Shown: positions 1 to 5,321 of the stretch, piece by piece | Layout of the letters: each line of letters starts with the position of its first letter | Position numbering within the stretch: position 1 is the stretch's first letter | Made by a program: the position numbers and the translations under genes | The notes under the pieces: model-generated | The model's database searches: none | What the model saw: only the letters and a program-made list of their open reading frames with translations | Told to the model about the DNA's origin: nothing | From: a virus | Strand: one strand, 5' to 3' | IMG/VR virus record: IMGVR_UViG_3300017776_000194 | Span: 1-23,341 of that record | DNA: 23,341 nucleotides

Positions 1-7
1 GCTGGAT

Positions 8-385
8 TTGAATACAAAACTTATAAAAGATTTGCTAAAACAAGGTTTAACACCAAAAGAAATAGCAAAAAAATATAGTGTTAAATACTATGTTATTTAT
101 GATTTAATAAATAAAGATGAAATAACACTATTAATGATTCAAGGGTACACTATGAGAGAAATATCTAAAAAACTAAATTTAACATATACTATTGTTAAAA
201 AATATATAAACAGATATAGAAGGAATACTGTACCAGTTCATTTTGATTCAAAAACTGAAGCATATTATAATAATGAAGATGACTATTTAAGGATTCCAGA
301 ATATACTTTGGAGTCCTTGGATATCAATGAAATACTTGCTTACAATAGATATAACAATAAACACAAAGCATACTATGGAATATAA
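8..385 (+). CDS. Tandem helix-turn-helix DNA-binding protein (5' end uncertain)
   Basis: Small basic protein with two successive helix-turn-helix-like units. The first is roughly residues 8-36 (LLKQGLTPKEIAKKYSV followed by a recognition-helix-like stretch); the second is roughly 40-70 (MIQGYTMREISKKLNLTY then TIVKKYINRYR). Each has the 'G-T-x-x-E-I-x-K' pattern common in resolvase- and sigma-region-4-type HTHs. The C-terminal 50 residues are acidic and Tyr-rich and resemble nothing I recognise. The start given is TTG, and the frame stays open to the window edge, so the true start may lie upstream. The next gene overlaps the end by 11 nt, placing it in the replication operon. A transcriptional regulator or an accessory DNA-binding protein is likely; the role is not known. 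Confidence 0.7.
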   Translation: MNTKLIKDLLKQGLTPKEIAKKYSVKYYVIYDLINKDEITLLMIQGYTMREISKKLNLTYTIVKKYINRYRRNTVPVHFDSKTEAYYNNEDDYLRIPEYTLESLDINEILAYNRYNNKHKAYYGI

Positions 386-740
386 TAATGATTTTAAATA
401 TGATTTAAAATTTGGTAATAAAGGAGAAAATTTATTAGCTAATATTTTAAAATCTAAAGGTGATACAATAGAAGTTAAAACCGATAAAGATGCCATTAAA
501 AACAAAAAAACTGGTAATGTATTTATTGAATATCAATATAAAAATAAAGCAAGTGGAATAAGTAAAAGCAAAGCTATTTGGTATGCTTTTGTTATTAGTA
601 ATGAAAATATTATTATAATAGAAACAAAAAAATTAAAAAACATTTGCAGAAAGTATTTAAATACTAAAAGAGATGTAAAAGGTGGAGATAACAATACCTC
701 CAAAGGAATTTTATTACCTTTAAATGAACTAACTATATAA
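375..740 (+). CDS. PD-(D/E)XK-like phage nuclease
   Basis: A 121-residue protein. I chose the ATG at 375 because the conserved part starts just after it and it gives a typical 11-nt overlap with the preceding gene; an in-frame ATG at 327 would give a much larger overlap. Visible motifs: a YDLKFGNKGE segment near the N-terminus (E18), the catalytic-type E-V-K triad at 33-35 (TIEVKTD), TGNVFIEY around 47-53, and SGISKSKAIWY around 60-70. This set is typical of small phage PD-(D/E)XK nucleases that act on DNA during replication or recombination. The Asp partner of ExK is not obvious, so catalytic competence is inferred. It is followed after 3 nt by the replication initiator gene. Confidence 0.7.
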   Translation: MEYNNDFKYDLKFGNKGENLLANILKSKGDTIEVKTDKDAIKNKKTGNVFIEYQYKNKASGISKSKAIWYAFVISNENIIIIETKKLKNICRKYLNTKRDVKGGDNNTSKGILLPLNELTI

Positions 741-743
741 ACT

Positions 744-1247
744 ATGAAAGAATTACCATACTTTAAATTTTATCCATCACAATGGATTACGGGCAACATA
801 AGCTTTTTAAGCTTTAAAGAACAAGGAGCATTTATGAAAGCATGTTGCTTTTATTGGGCGCAAGATTGCAAATTAAAAACACAACAAGTTAAAAGAATAA
901 TTGATGAAGATTTATACAATTCATTATTAGATAATGGATTAATAAAATCTGATGGTGAATATATAATAATATCATGGTTGGATGAACAATTAGAAGAAAG
1001 GAAAAAAAGACATGAAGCTAATGTAAAAAATGGTAAGAAAGGCGGCAAAAAATCTGCTGAATTAAGAGCATCAAACCAAGGGGGGCTTGAGGGTGGCTCA
1101 AGGGTGGGGGTTGACCATGGCTCAAGCATTAAGATAAGAAAAGAAAAGATAAGAAAAGAAAAGATAAAAGGGGTTGTAGGGGAAAAACAATTTTCTGACC
1201 CAAATTTACATGTTGATGATGAATTAAAAAATATTTTAACCAAATGA
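744..1247 (+). CDS. DUF1376-like replication initiator / organizer protein
   Basis: The N-terminal 90 residues match the DUF1376/YdaU type of phage replication protein: PYFKFYPSQWITGNISFLSF, then EQGAFMKACCFYWAQ, then a short helix-strand segment ending in SWLDEQLEERKKRHE. These winged-helix-like domains bind the phage origin. The middle (about 95-145) is low complexity, Gly/Ser-rich and then KIRKEK-rich, and is encoded by a strange G-rich block plus a tandem repeat (see the origin feature). The C-terminal tail (about 150-167) is acidic and could contact the helicase, by analogy with lambda O and other organizers. The stop codon overlaps the ATG of the ATPase gene by 4 nt (ATGA), so the two proteins are probably translationally coupled and act together in replication initiation. 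Confidence 0.75.
   Translation: MKELPYFKFYPSQWITGNISFLSFKEQGAFMKACCFYWAQDCKLKTQQVKRIIDEDLYNSLLDNGLIKSDGEYIIISWLDEQLEERKKRHEANVKNGKKGGKKSAELRASNQGGLEGGSRVGVDHGSSIKIRKEKIRKEKIKGVVGEKQFSDPNLHVDDELKNILTK
1078..1167 (+). other. Candidate replication origin inside the initiator gene
   Basis: A G-rich island at about 1078-1128 stands out from the A+T-rich background. It holds three copies of CTCAAG: inverted at 1086-1091, direct at 1097-1102 and 1121-1126. The longer TGGCTCAAG is repeated exactly at 1094-1102 and 1118-1126, 24 bp apart. The first two copies form a hairpin (CTTGAG-ggtgg-CTCAAG). Immediately downstream is a purine-only-like A-rich tract with a 15-bp tandem repeat (1132-1167). Iteron-like repeats followed by a strand-asymmetric AT-rich tract inside an initiator gene is the architecture of lambda ori within gene O. 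Function is inferred from this layout. Confidence 0.5.
1132..1167 (+). repeat. 15-bp tandem repeat, 2.4 copies
   Basis: The unit agataagaaaagaaa occurs at 1132-1146 and 1147-1161, with a partial third copy (agataa) at 1162-1167. It encodes IRKEK-type repeats in the initiator protein. The strand is almost entirely A and G, so it could serve as an easily melted, strand-asymmetric segment next to the G-rich repeats upstream. Confidence 0.85.
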
Positions 1248-2104
1248 TTTTAAAAAACAAAGATTCATTAGATTATTTATTTAGGTTTCAGGAAGGTAAA
1301 ATAAAACTTGGTTTAGGTATTAATACAGAATTAGATAATTACATTAGATACAAGCAAGGTAATTTCAATGTTATTGTAGGACTTGACAATGTTGGTAAAA
1401 CTGCTTGGATATTATACTACTTTCTTTGCTTAACTAAACACCATAATATTAAACATGTTATCTGGTCAGGTGAAAATAAAGCTGGTCAATTAATAAGAGA
1501 TTTAATTCAAATGTATACTGGTAAAAAATTAAATGAATTAACTAAAGAAGAAATAAGATTTAATAATAATTTATTAAGTAAGTATTTTATTTTTATAGAT
1601 AATTCAAAAGTATATGACCATAAAGAATTATTTAAACTATTTAAAGAATCTGGTGCGGATAATTGTTTAATTGACCCTTTTACTGGCATGAACCACAATA
1701 GAAGTGTTAACCAGTTTGAACGTAATTACCAATTTTGTAATGATGTTAGACAATTTTGTAATGAAACTAAAAAATCAGTTTACATAAATACACATCCACA
1801 AACAGAATCAGCAAGGAGAGTTTATCCAGCTAATCATTTATTGGAAGGTTACATACAACCTTGTAAAAAATCAGATGTGGAAGGTGGCCAAGTGTTTGCA
1901 AACAGATGTGATGACTTTATAAGCATACATAGATTAATTAACCACCCTGATTTATGGATGCTAACAGAAATTAGAATAGAAAAAATTAAAGACAAGGAAA
2001 CTGGTGGGAGATGTACAAACCTTTCTGAACCTTTGAGATTTGACTTCAATGCTGGAATGGGTTTTACAATTGGCGGTGTAAATGCTTTAAAAACTAAAAA
2101 CTAA
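1244..2104 (+). CDS. DnaB/RecA-fold replicative ATPase (probable helicase)
   Basis: A 286-residue single-domain P-loop ATPase. It has an N-terminal lead (KLGLGINTELDNYIRYKQGN), Walker A GLDNVGKT at 46-53, a WSGENKAGQL segment at about 74-83 that fits the RecA-fold strand-2 glutamate, and Walker B NCLIDPF at about 140-146. A sensor-type strand (YINTHPQTESARR) lies near 180-192. This combination is typical of Bacteroidota phage proteins related to the DnaB/AAA_25 group. It lacks the N-terminal primase-binding domain of full DnaB, so it is about half the usual size. ATGA overlap with the DUF1376-like initiator supports an initiator-helicase (or helicase loader) pair. It could be a loader rather than the helicase itself. 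Confidence 0.8.
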   Translation: MILKNKDSLDYLFRFQEGKIKLGLGINTELDNYIRYKQGNFNVIVGLDNVGKTAWILYYFLCLTKHHNIKHVIWSGENKAGQLIRDLIQMYTGKKLNELTKEEIRFNNNLLSKYFIFIDNSKVYDHKELFKLFKESGADNCLIDPFTGMNHNRSVNQFERNYQFCNDVRQFCNETKKSVYINTHPQTESARRVYPANHLLEGYIQPCKKSDVEGGQVFANRCDDFISIHRLINHPDLWMLTEIRIEKIKDKETGGRCTNLSEPLRFDFNAGMGFTIGGVNALKTKN

Positions 2105-2108
2105 AACT

Positions 2109-2384
2109 ATGGATGAATTAGAATTACTATTAAGAAAGAATGAATTACATATCTTAATTATAAAGGCCTTGCATGACATTGATAAGGGTAATGCTCCAAA
2201 AAGTAAATTAAAGGCCTTAGAAACTCTTAGAATGACTTTAGAGACCATTAATGAGTTAGCTGAACTAAATAGAAACAAAGATAAAGCATATAGGAAACTA
2301 AGAGTTGATAATGCATTACAGACAAAAGAAATAGTTGAATTAAAACTAAAAATTACTAAATTACAAGAATTAAAAGAACTATAA
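2109..2384 (+). CDS. Small coiled-coil protein of unknown function
   Basis: A 91-residue, highly charged, Leu-rich protein that is almost certainly all alpha-helical. It has long runs with leucine/isoleucine spacing suited to coiled coils (for example LETLRMTLETINELAELNRN and the C-terminal EIVELKLKITKLQELKEL). There are no cysteines, membrane segments or catalytic motifs. It starts 4 nt after the ATPase gene and ends 2 nt before a small membrane protein gene, so it belongs to the same transcript. It might be a partner of the replication ATPase, but nothing in the sequence proves this. Confidence 0.65.
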   Translation: MDELELLLRKNELHILIIKALHDIDKGNAPKSKLKALETLRMTLETINELAELNRNKDKAYRKLRVDNALQTKEIVELKLKITKLQELKEL

Positions 2385-2386
2385 TT

Positions 2387-2503
2387 ATGAATGAAACAAT
2401 AGATATAGTATTTTACTTAATGTTAGTTTCTCACTTTTTAGCAGTAATTGCTGGAATGTGTATAGTTAAAATAATAGATGAATATATAAACAATAAACAA
2501 TAA
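2387..2503 (+). CDS. 38-residue single-pass membrane protein
   Basis: A short gene whose ATG lies 2 nt after the previous stop. The protein starts MNETIDIVFYLMLV and contains one continuous hydrophobic segment of about 24 residues (roughly 6-29), followed by a short charged tail ending EYINNKQ. The short acidic N-terminus and mixed C-terminus do not settle its orientation. It is too small and has too few features to name. A holin-like or membrane-anchoring role is possible, but no endolysin is near. Tight spacing on both sides (2 and 3 nt) argues that it is a real gene. Confidence 0.6.
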   Translation: MNETIDIVFYLMLVSHFLAVIAGMCIVKIIDEYINNKQ

Positions 2504-2506
2504 GTT

Positions 2507-2641
2507 ATGCCAAAGCCAAAACCAAATGAAAAGAAAAAAGATTTCATGTATAGATGTGTCCCTGAAGTTATAAAAGAAGGTTATCAAAGTAACCAAGCCA
2601 TTGCAATATGCAGCAAGTATTATGAAAACAAATCTAAATAA
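2507..2641 (+). CDS. 44-residue protein with phage head-type C-x(n)-C motif
   Basis: The protein starts with a Lys/Pro-rich basic leader (MPKPKPNEKKK) followed by a compact motif, DFMYRCVPEVIKEG, then YQSNQAIAICSKYYE. The pattern F-x-x-R-C-x-x-x-x-x-x-x-E-G-x-x-x-x-Q-A-x-A-I-C is one I recognise from the C-termini of phage head proteins (protease or portal neighbours); here it stands alone. The two cysteines (17 and 35) and the amphipathic helices suggest a small helical fold. The start is 3 nt after the previous stop; the end overlaps the next small gene by 20 nt. The function is unknown. Confidence 0.65.
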   Translation: MPKPKPNEKKKDFMYRCVPEVIKEGYQSNQAIAICSKYYENKSK

Positions 2642-2777
2642 ATATAGACAAGTAAAAGATAGTGTTTATACACATCCTCACCAAAGGATAAATAAAAACA
2701 TAATTAAACACTATTGTGAGTTATACCCTAATGACAAAGAACTTGGAGAACAAATAAGAAAATTATATTTTAAATGA
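2622..2777 (+). CDS. 51-residue basic protein of unknown function
   Basis: A small basic protein (MKTNLNKYRQVKD at the start, ending EQIRKLYFK) with His-containing segments (TYP-like SVYTHPHQRINKN and IIKHYCELYP). It overlaps the preceding gene by 20 nt, and its stop codon overlaps the ATG of the methyltransferase gene (ATGA), which supports translation. I do not recognise a family. A small DNA-binding or accessory role is possible because of the charge, but this is a guess. Confidence 0.5.
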   Translation: MKTNLNKYRQVKDSVYTHPHQRINKNIIKHYCELYPNDKELGEQIRKLYFK

Positions 2778-3424
2778 AGATATTAAATTTATATGCTTGT
2801 TTAGGTGGTAACAGGTACAAATGGGATGAGGTTACAGATATTGAAGTAACAGCAGTTGAATTAGATGAAGAACTTGCAAAATTATATAAAGAAAGGTTTC
2901 CTAATGATAAAGTAATTGTAGCAGATGCACATGAATATTTATTAGAGCATTATAAAGAATTTGATTTTATTTGGAGTTCGCCACCCTGTCCAACACATTC
3001 TTCTTTTCAACATTCTATGAAAAACAAAAGAAAAATGAAGTATCCAGATATGAAATTATATGAAGAGATTATTTTATTGGATAATTTTTTTAATGGCAAA
3101 TATTGCGTAGAAAATGTAATACCATTTTATAAACCATTAATACCAGCAAAAAAAAGGCATAGACATTTATTTTGGACTAATTTTAATTTACCTAATGATT
3201 TAACATATAGAAATCCTCCAAACATCACAAGAATAGATAATGAATTAAAATCTTGGATAAAATTTTATAATTATGATATAACTAAATATAAAGGCAAAAA
3301 AGATAAAAGAAGATTATTTAGAAACATGGTTGATTATGAAGCTGGTAAAACAATATTAGAAACAGCAGTAGGAATAACAAGAAAACAAAATGTAAAACAA
3401 AAAACTATATTTGATGAATCCTAA
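2774..3424 (+). CDS. Compact cytosine-C5 DNA methyltransferase-like protein
   Basis: A Rossmann-type SAM-dependent methyltransferase. Motif I is LNLYACLGGNRYKW (4-17), the acidic motif II residue lies in VTAVELDEEL (E29), and motif III is VADAHEYL (49-56). Motif IV is FIWSSPPCPTHSS with the expected catalytic Cys72. ENV (113-115) matches motif VI, and RHRHLFW (128-134) resembles the QRRxRxF motif VIII. A late NMVDYEAGKTILETA segment fits the last conserved motifs. At 216 residues it is far shorter than typical C5 enzymes (over 300), with little room for a target-recognition domain. No restriction partner is near, so it is probably an orphan that protects phage DNA or marks it for replication or packaging. 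Confidence 0.8.
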   Translation: MKILNLYACLGGNRYKWDEVTDIEVTAVELDEELAKLYKERFPNDKVIVADAHEYLLEHYKEFDFIWSSPPCPTHSSFQHSMKNKRKMKYPDMKLYEEIILLDNFFNGKYCVENVIPFYKPLIPAKKRHRHLFWTNFNLPNDLTYRNPPNITRIDNELKSWIKFYNYDITKYKGKKDKRRLFRNMVDYEAGKTILETAVGITRKQNVKQKTIFDES

Positions 3425-3653
3425 TAGACAAATAAAAAAATCATTAACAAAAGAAGTAATCAAAGAAATTAATAAAGCACATATGTGGTGCGCCTTAATG
3501 ATGGATGAAAAAAGTAAAATTAAGATTAAAGCACCTAATCAAAAAAATTTAAGTGTGATTGCAGTATTACTATTTTCTAATCCAGATTTGCATGAATACA
3601 TAAATGAATTAATTGATTTAATGAAAGCTGAAGAATCAAAACAAAATAAATAA
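3414..3653 (+). CDS. Hypothetical 79-residue protein
   Basis: The ATG at 3414 (MNPNRQIKKSL) is preferred over the TTG at 3411; the gene overlaps the methyltransferase by 11 nt and ends 3 nt before the resolvase-like gene. The protein has a basic N-terminal third with an HMWCALMMDE segment, a short basic strand region (KIKIKAPN), a hydrophobic stretch (LSVIAVLLFSN) and an acidic helical end. It is not a convincing membrane protein. No family recognised. Its place between a methyltransferase and a nuclease suggests DNA metabolism. Confidence 0.55.
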   Translation: MNPNRQIKKSLTKEVIKEINKAHMWCALMMDEKSKIKIKAPNQKNLSVIAVLLFSNPDLHEYINELIDLMKAEESKQNK

Positions 3654-3656
3654 ATT

Positions 3657-4022
3657 ATGGGAGGAAGGTCAAGCCAACAAAAGGGCAAAAGATTTGAATT
3701 ATCTATTGCTAATAAACTAAAAGAATTATTTAAAATTAAAGTAAGAAGAACACCATTAAGTGGTGGAATGGATTTCAAAGGTGACATTATTTGTATTGAT
3801 GACAATAGTATAATAAGTGAATTTAGTTTTGAATGTAAAAATCAAGAAAAGCTAAACATCTGGAAGGCATTAGAACAAAGCAGAAATGATGCACCAAGAG
3901 GCAAAACACCATTAGTAGTATTCACTAAAAACTTTCAATTAGATTATTGTGCAATAGAATTTAATGACTTTTTAAATTTATTATTAGAACTTGAAGAATT
4001 TAGGAATGAAAAAAATTTATAG
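3657..4022 (+). CDS. Holliday-junction-resolvase-like PD-(D/E)XK nuclease
   Basis: A 121-residue protein with the archaeal-Hjc/RecU-like nuclease core: KGKRFELSIANKLKE with Glu14 near the N-terminus, VRRTPLSGGMDFKGDI with Asp43, and FECKNQEKLNIWKALEQ with the E-x-K pair 59-61. These are the E...D...ExK metal-binding residues of PD-(D/E)XK resolvases. In phages such enzymes cut branched DNA before packaging. This fits its position upstream of the terminase genes. Starts 3 nt after the preceding gene. A related VRR-NUC-type nuclease with another substrate is the main alternative. Confidence 0.8.
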   Translation: MGGRSSQQKGKRFELSIANKLKELFKIKVRRTPLSGGMDFKGDIICIDDNSIISEFSFECKNQEKLNIWKALEQSRNDAPRGKTPLVVFTKNFQLDYCAIEFNDFLNLLLELEEFRNEKNL

Positions 4023-4034
4023 TTTTGTAACAAG

Positions 4035-4535
4035 GTGGATAAAAATAAAGTATTATCATTATTAGCTGAATACCATAATAAATGGATTTCAAATGTTGAT
4101 GCTTTAATAAATGATGAAAACATAGATGCAGAAGATATAGTACAAGATATGTATTTAAAAATTCATGGTTCAAAAGATGAAGTAATTAAAAAAGCAATAC
4201 AAAACAATAAACCACATATTGGATATGTGAATAAAATTTTGTACACTATGTATTTAAATGCACAAAAACAAGAAAGCTTAAAAACAGAATTAAAAGATAA
4301 CCATACAATAGAAACTAAAGAACCTGAAATAAACAAATTCAATATAGAAAAGAAGATAGATGAAATAGTAAATTCTTTTTATTGGTTTGATAGAAAACTA
4401 TTTAATTTATACAGAAAGGAATTTCACACAATTAGAAGCTTAAGTAAAGCAACTAAAATTAGTCATGTAGTAGTACAAAACACCATAAGCAAGTGTAAAA
4501 AAAAAATTAAAAGAAAATTAAAAAATGAAATCTAA
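4035..4535 (+). CDS. Phage sigma-70-family-like factor
   Basis: GTG is the only usable start: an in-frame stop lies 15 nt upstream (the TAG ending the previous gene) and no other start codon lies between. Residues 30-44 (IDAEDIVQDMYLKIH) match the region 2 signature of ECF-type sigma factors (x-AEDIVQDxxLxL). The C-terminal 40 residues (about 122-166) form a region-4-like helix-turn-helix (LYRKEFHTIRSLSKATKIS, then VVVQNTISKCKKKIKRKL). The middle is a variable linker. At 166 residues it is ECF-sized. It overlaps the next gene by 11 nt. It likely redirects host RNA polymerase to phage promoters; the repeated 37-bp element at 6528 and 15174 is a possible target. A role without sigma activity cannot be excluded. 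Confidence 0.7.
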   Translation: MDKNKVLSLLAEYHNKWISNVDALINDENIDAEDIVQDMYLKIHGSKDEVIKKAIQNNKPHIGYVNKILYTMYLNAQKQESLKTELKDNHTIETKEPEINKFNIEKKIDEIVNSFYWFDRKLFNLYRKEFHTIRSLSKATKISHVVVQNTISKCKKKIKRKLKNEI

Positions 4536-4890
4536 AGGACTTGGAGACAGTATAGAAAAGATAACTAAAGCAACTGGAATAGATAAAGTAGCTAAATTTA
4601 TTCTTGGTGAGGACTGCGGCTGTGAAGCCAGAAAGGAAAAACTAAATAAACTATTCCCATATAAAAATGCTAAATGCTTAATAGAAGATGAATACAATTA
4701 TCTAAAAGAATTCTTCAGCAAACATAGAAACACATTAACCAACTTAGAACAAAAAGAATTATTAAAAATATTCAATAGAGTATTTAATGCCAAAAAAGAA
4801 TCATCAAACTGTGGAAGTTGTGTAAGGGACTTAATACAACAAATGAAAACTTTATACAAAACCTATGAAGAAGAAAACAAAGAAAAGTGA
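4525..4890 (+). CDS. Conserved Cys-pair protein upstream of terminase
   Basis: A 121-residue protein of a type I recognise from Bacteroidota phages. The N-terminus is GLGDSIEKITKATGIDKV, followed by GEDCGCEARKEKLNKLFPYK (C31, C33) and a C-terminal NCGSCVRDLIQQMKTLYKTY (C96, C99). A C-x-C and a C-x-x-C pair would suit a zinc site or a redox switch. The rest is helical. It overlaps the sigma-like gene by 11 nt and precedes the terminase small subunit, so a role in DNA packaging or late control is plausible. The family's function is not known to me. Confidence 0.75.
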   Translation: MKSKGLGDSIEKITKATGIDKVAKFILGEDCGCEARKEKLNKLFPYKNAKCLIEDEYNYLKEFFSKHRNTLTNLEQKELLKIFNRVFNAKKESSNCGSCVRDLIQQMKTLYKTYEEENKEK

Positions 4891-4987
4891 ACACAAAACA
4901 AGAAAACAAACTGAAGAAAAATTATTATTATATTTAGAACAGTTAGAACAAATCAACAATGAAAATACAATGAATGATGGCAAATGA
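4865..4987 (+). CDS. Small basic/coiled-coil ORF bridging to terminase
   Basis: A 40-residue frame, starting MKKKTKKSEHKTRKQ and continuing as a Leu/Glu-rich helix (EEKLLLYLEQLEQINNEN). It fills the 83-nt gap that would otherwise separate its neighbours, overlapping the upstream gene by 26 nt and the terminase small subunit by 14 nt. The overlap pattern matches the rest of the genome, but the A-rich DNA makes chance short frames of this composition easy to obtain. Unknown function. Confidence 0.4.
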   Translation: MKKKTKKSEHKTRKQTEEKLLLYLEQLEQINNENTMNDGK

Positions 4988-5321
4988 AGAAAATTTAAAA
5001 AGTTGGACAAAAGGACAAAGCGGAAATCCTAAAGGCAGACCTAAAGGAAGTAAGAATAGAAGTACAGTAGTAAGAGAATTATTAGAAGTTTTATTAAAAA
5101 GAAAAAATCCATTAACTGGCAAAGAAGAATGGTTAAGTGCTGAACATCATATGACTATTGCAGTATTACAAAAGGCATTTGAAAAAGGTGATGTAAATGC
5201 TTATAATGCATTAATGAATTCAGGCTATGGTTCACCAAAAGATACAGTAGATTTAAACACAACAGAAACAGTTTCACATGACTTTAAACAATTAGTTAGT
5301 GCAATTAAGTTTAAGCAATAA
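4974..5321 (+). CDS. terS: Terminase small subunit-like protein (DUF5681 type)
   Basis: The N-terminus carries the hallmark KGQSGNPKGRPKGSKNR segment of DUF5681-type phage proteins, which lie next to and act as small terminase subunits in many phages. It is followed by a helical region (VVRELLEVLLKRKNP, then SAEHHMTIAVLQKAFEKGDVNAYNALMNSGYG) and a short tail. Two adjacent ATGs (4974 and 4977) could serve as starts; the second gives MANEENL. It overlaps the large subunit gene by 23 nt. The expected role is recognising phage DNA and loading it on the packaging motor. Confidence 0.8.
   Translation: MMANEENLKSWTKGQSGNPKGRPKGSKNRSTVVRELLEVLLKRKNPLTGKEEWLSAEHHMTIAVLQKAFEKGDVNAYNALMNSGYGSPKDTVDLNTTETVSHDFKQLVSAIKFKQ

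Noticed and set aside
287-505. Antisense 72-residue frame over the first two genes.
   Set aside because: Hydrophobic shadow of A-rich coding DNA that covers two overlapping + strand genes with recognisable domains.
2387-2503. The 38-residue membrane peptide as a holin.
   Set aside because: No endolysin or other lysis gene is near, and a single hydrophobic segment is too little to support this.
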